A DNA stretch of 7,345 nt from Bacteroidales bacterium (GTDB lineage: Bacteria > Bacteroidota > Bacteroidia > Bacteroidales > Tenuifilaceae): positions 41,355-48,699 of the forward strand of contig DQHR01000044.1 of assembly GCA_003531155.1 (NCBI GenBank). The letters are read 5' to 3'. Position 1 is the first letter of the stretch. Each line of letters begins with the position of its first letter. Below are positions 6,754-7,345 of this stretch, in pieces. The position numbers and the translations under genes were made by a program. The notes beneath the pieces are model-generated. The model saw nothing but the letters and a program-made list of their open reading frames with translations. It made no database searches and was not told the origin of the DNA.

Positions 6754-7345
6754 ATGGCTGCAAACTTTTATAACGGCAAAAAAATACTTGTTACTGGCCA
6801 TACTGGATTTAAGGGATCGTGGCTTACTCTATGGTTAAATAAGATGGGGGCTAAAATTACAGGAGCGTCCCTTGCGCCTACTGATGAACTTGGTGCATTT
6901 AATGCCATGGGTATTGCAAATTTATGTATCGACTTAAGGCAGGATATTAATCAATACGAACAACTCAAAAGTATTGTAGTCGAAAGTAAACCGGAAATTG
7001 TTTTTCATTTAGCGGCGCAGCCACTAGTACTCGAATCTTATAAAACACCATTAGAGACTTTGCAAACAAATATTATTGGCACAGCAAACTTACTCGAAGC
7101 GTGCCGTAATATTAATTCCATTAAAGCAATAGTTATTATTACAACTGATAAGTGTTACGAAAATAACGAATGGGTTTACGGGTATCGCGAAACCGACAGA
7201 TTGGGAGGAAAAGATCTCTATAGCGCCAGCAAGGCCGCCGCAGAATTAGTTGTCAGCTCATATCGACATTCATTCTTTAGAAGTCTAAATTCTCCGGCCA
7301 TTGCAACAGTTAGAGCAGGGAATGTTATTGGTGGTGGCGATTGGG
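6754..7345 (+). CDS. rfbG: CDP-glucose 4,6-dehydratase, N-terminal part (3' end outside window)
   Basis: The frame opens at ATG 6754 and runs off the right edge after 197 complete codons, a little over half of the usual length of about 360. It is an extended short-chain dehydrogenase. The NAD-binding motif is VTGHTGFKGSWL (13-24), with the GxxGxxG glycines at 15, 18 and 21. FHLAAQPLV (84-92), TNIIGTANLLEA (105-116), TTDKCYEN (130-137), WVYGYRETDRLGG (140-152) and YSASK (156-160, catalytic Tyr156 and Lys160) follow, and RAGNVIGGGDW (187-197) ends the visible part. The TDK in place of the TDE of dTDP-glucose dehydratases and the GGGDW motif are diagnostic for the CDP-glucose enzyme. It produces CDP-4-keto-6-deoxyglucose. 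It starts 21 bases after rfbF. An ATG at 6747 is in another frame and stops at once. The next genes (an RfbH-type dehydratase, or YerE) would reveal the final sugar. Confidence 0.95.
   Translation, partial: MAANFYNGKKILVTGHTGFKGSWLTLWLNKMGAKITGASLAPTDELGAFNAMGIANLCIDLRQDINQYEQLKSIVVESKPEIVFHLAAQPLVLESYKTPLETLQTNIIGTANLLEACRNINSIKAIVIITTDKCYENNEWVYGYRETDRLGGKDLYSASKAAAELVVSSYRHSFFRSLNSPAIATVRAGNVIGGGDW

Overview
The window is a stretch of a cell-surface polysaccharide (O-antigen or capsule type) biosynthesis locus. All eight coding regions lie on the + strand, and both edges cut through a gene. The DNA is AT-rich, roughly one third G+C by eye. Most genes lack a clear Shine-Dalgarno and instead have A-rich leaders. 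The gene families, especially the paired FdtA-like proteins, are familiar from Bacteroidota glycan loci. I therefore infer a Bacteroidota member; the genus cannot be read from the sequence.

Left block (1-2451): four tightly overlapping genes that look like a nucleotide-sugar cassette. They are the end of one FdtA/QdtA-like sugar 3,4-ketoisomerase, a second complete paralogue of it, a hexapeptide-repeat N-acetyltransferase resembling QdtC, and a DegT/DnrJ/EryC1-type PLP aminotransferase resembling FdtB/QdtB. Acting on dTDP-4-keto-6-deoxyglucose (RmlA/RmlB would have to be encoded elsewhere), they would give a dTDP-3-acetamido-3,6-dideoxyhexose, Fuc3NAc or Qui3NAc. The sequence alone does not settle which epimer.

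Middle block (2464-5946): a polyprenyl-phosphate glycosyltransferase of the GtrB/DPM1-like type, with two C-terminal membrane helices. It is followed by a multi-spanning GT-C-like membrane protein and a membrane-anchored protein with SGNH-hydrolase-like motifs (GSSRS and DPSH). The first two resemble the donor-making and donor-using halves of a lipid-linked-sugar glycosylation system that works outside the cytoplasmic membrane. The third could be an extracytoplasmic acyltransferase or esterase, but its function is unknown.

Right block (5953-7345): glucose-1-phosphate cytidylyltransferase (RfbF) and the first about 197 residues of CDP-glucose 4,6-dehydratase (RfbG). They make CDP-4-keto-6-deoxyglucose, the entry to CDP-3,6-dideoxyhexoses or branched sugars. 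The genes that decide the end product lie beyond the right edge.

The window thus supplies two different activated deoxysugars (one dTDP-linked, one CDP-linked) and a membrane glycosylation module. CpG and TCGA content rises clearly between the left and right halves, which suggests a mosaic cluster with a junction somewhere around 3.4-4.3 kb. I saw no RNA gene, insertion sequence, CRISPR array or convincing terminator, and no gene-free stretch longer than about 60 bases.
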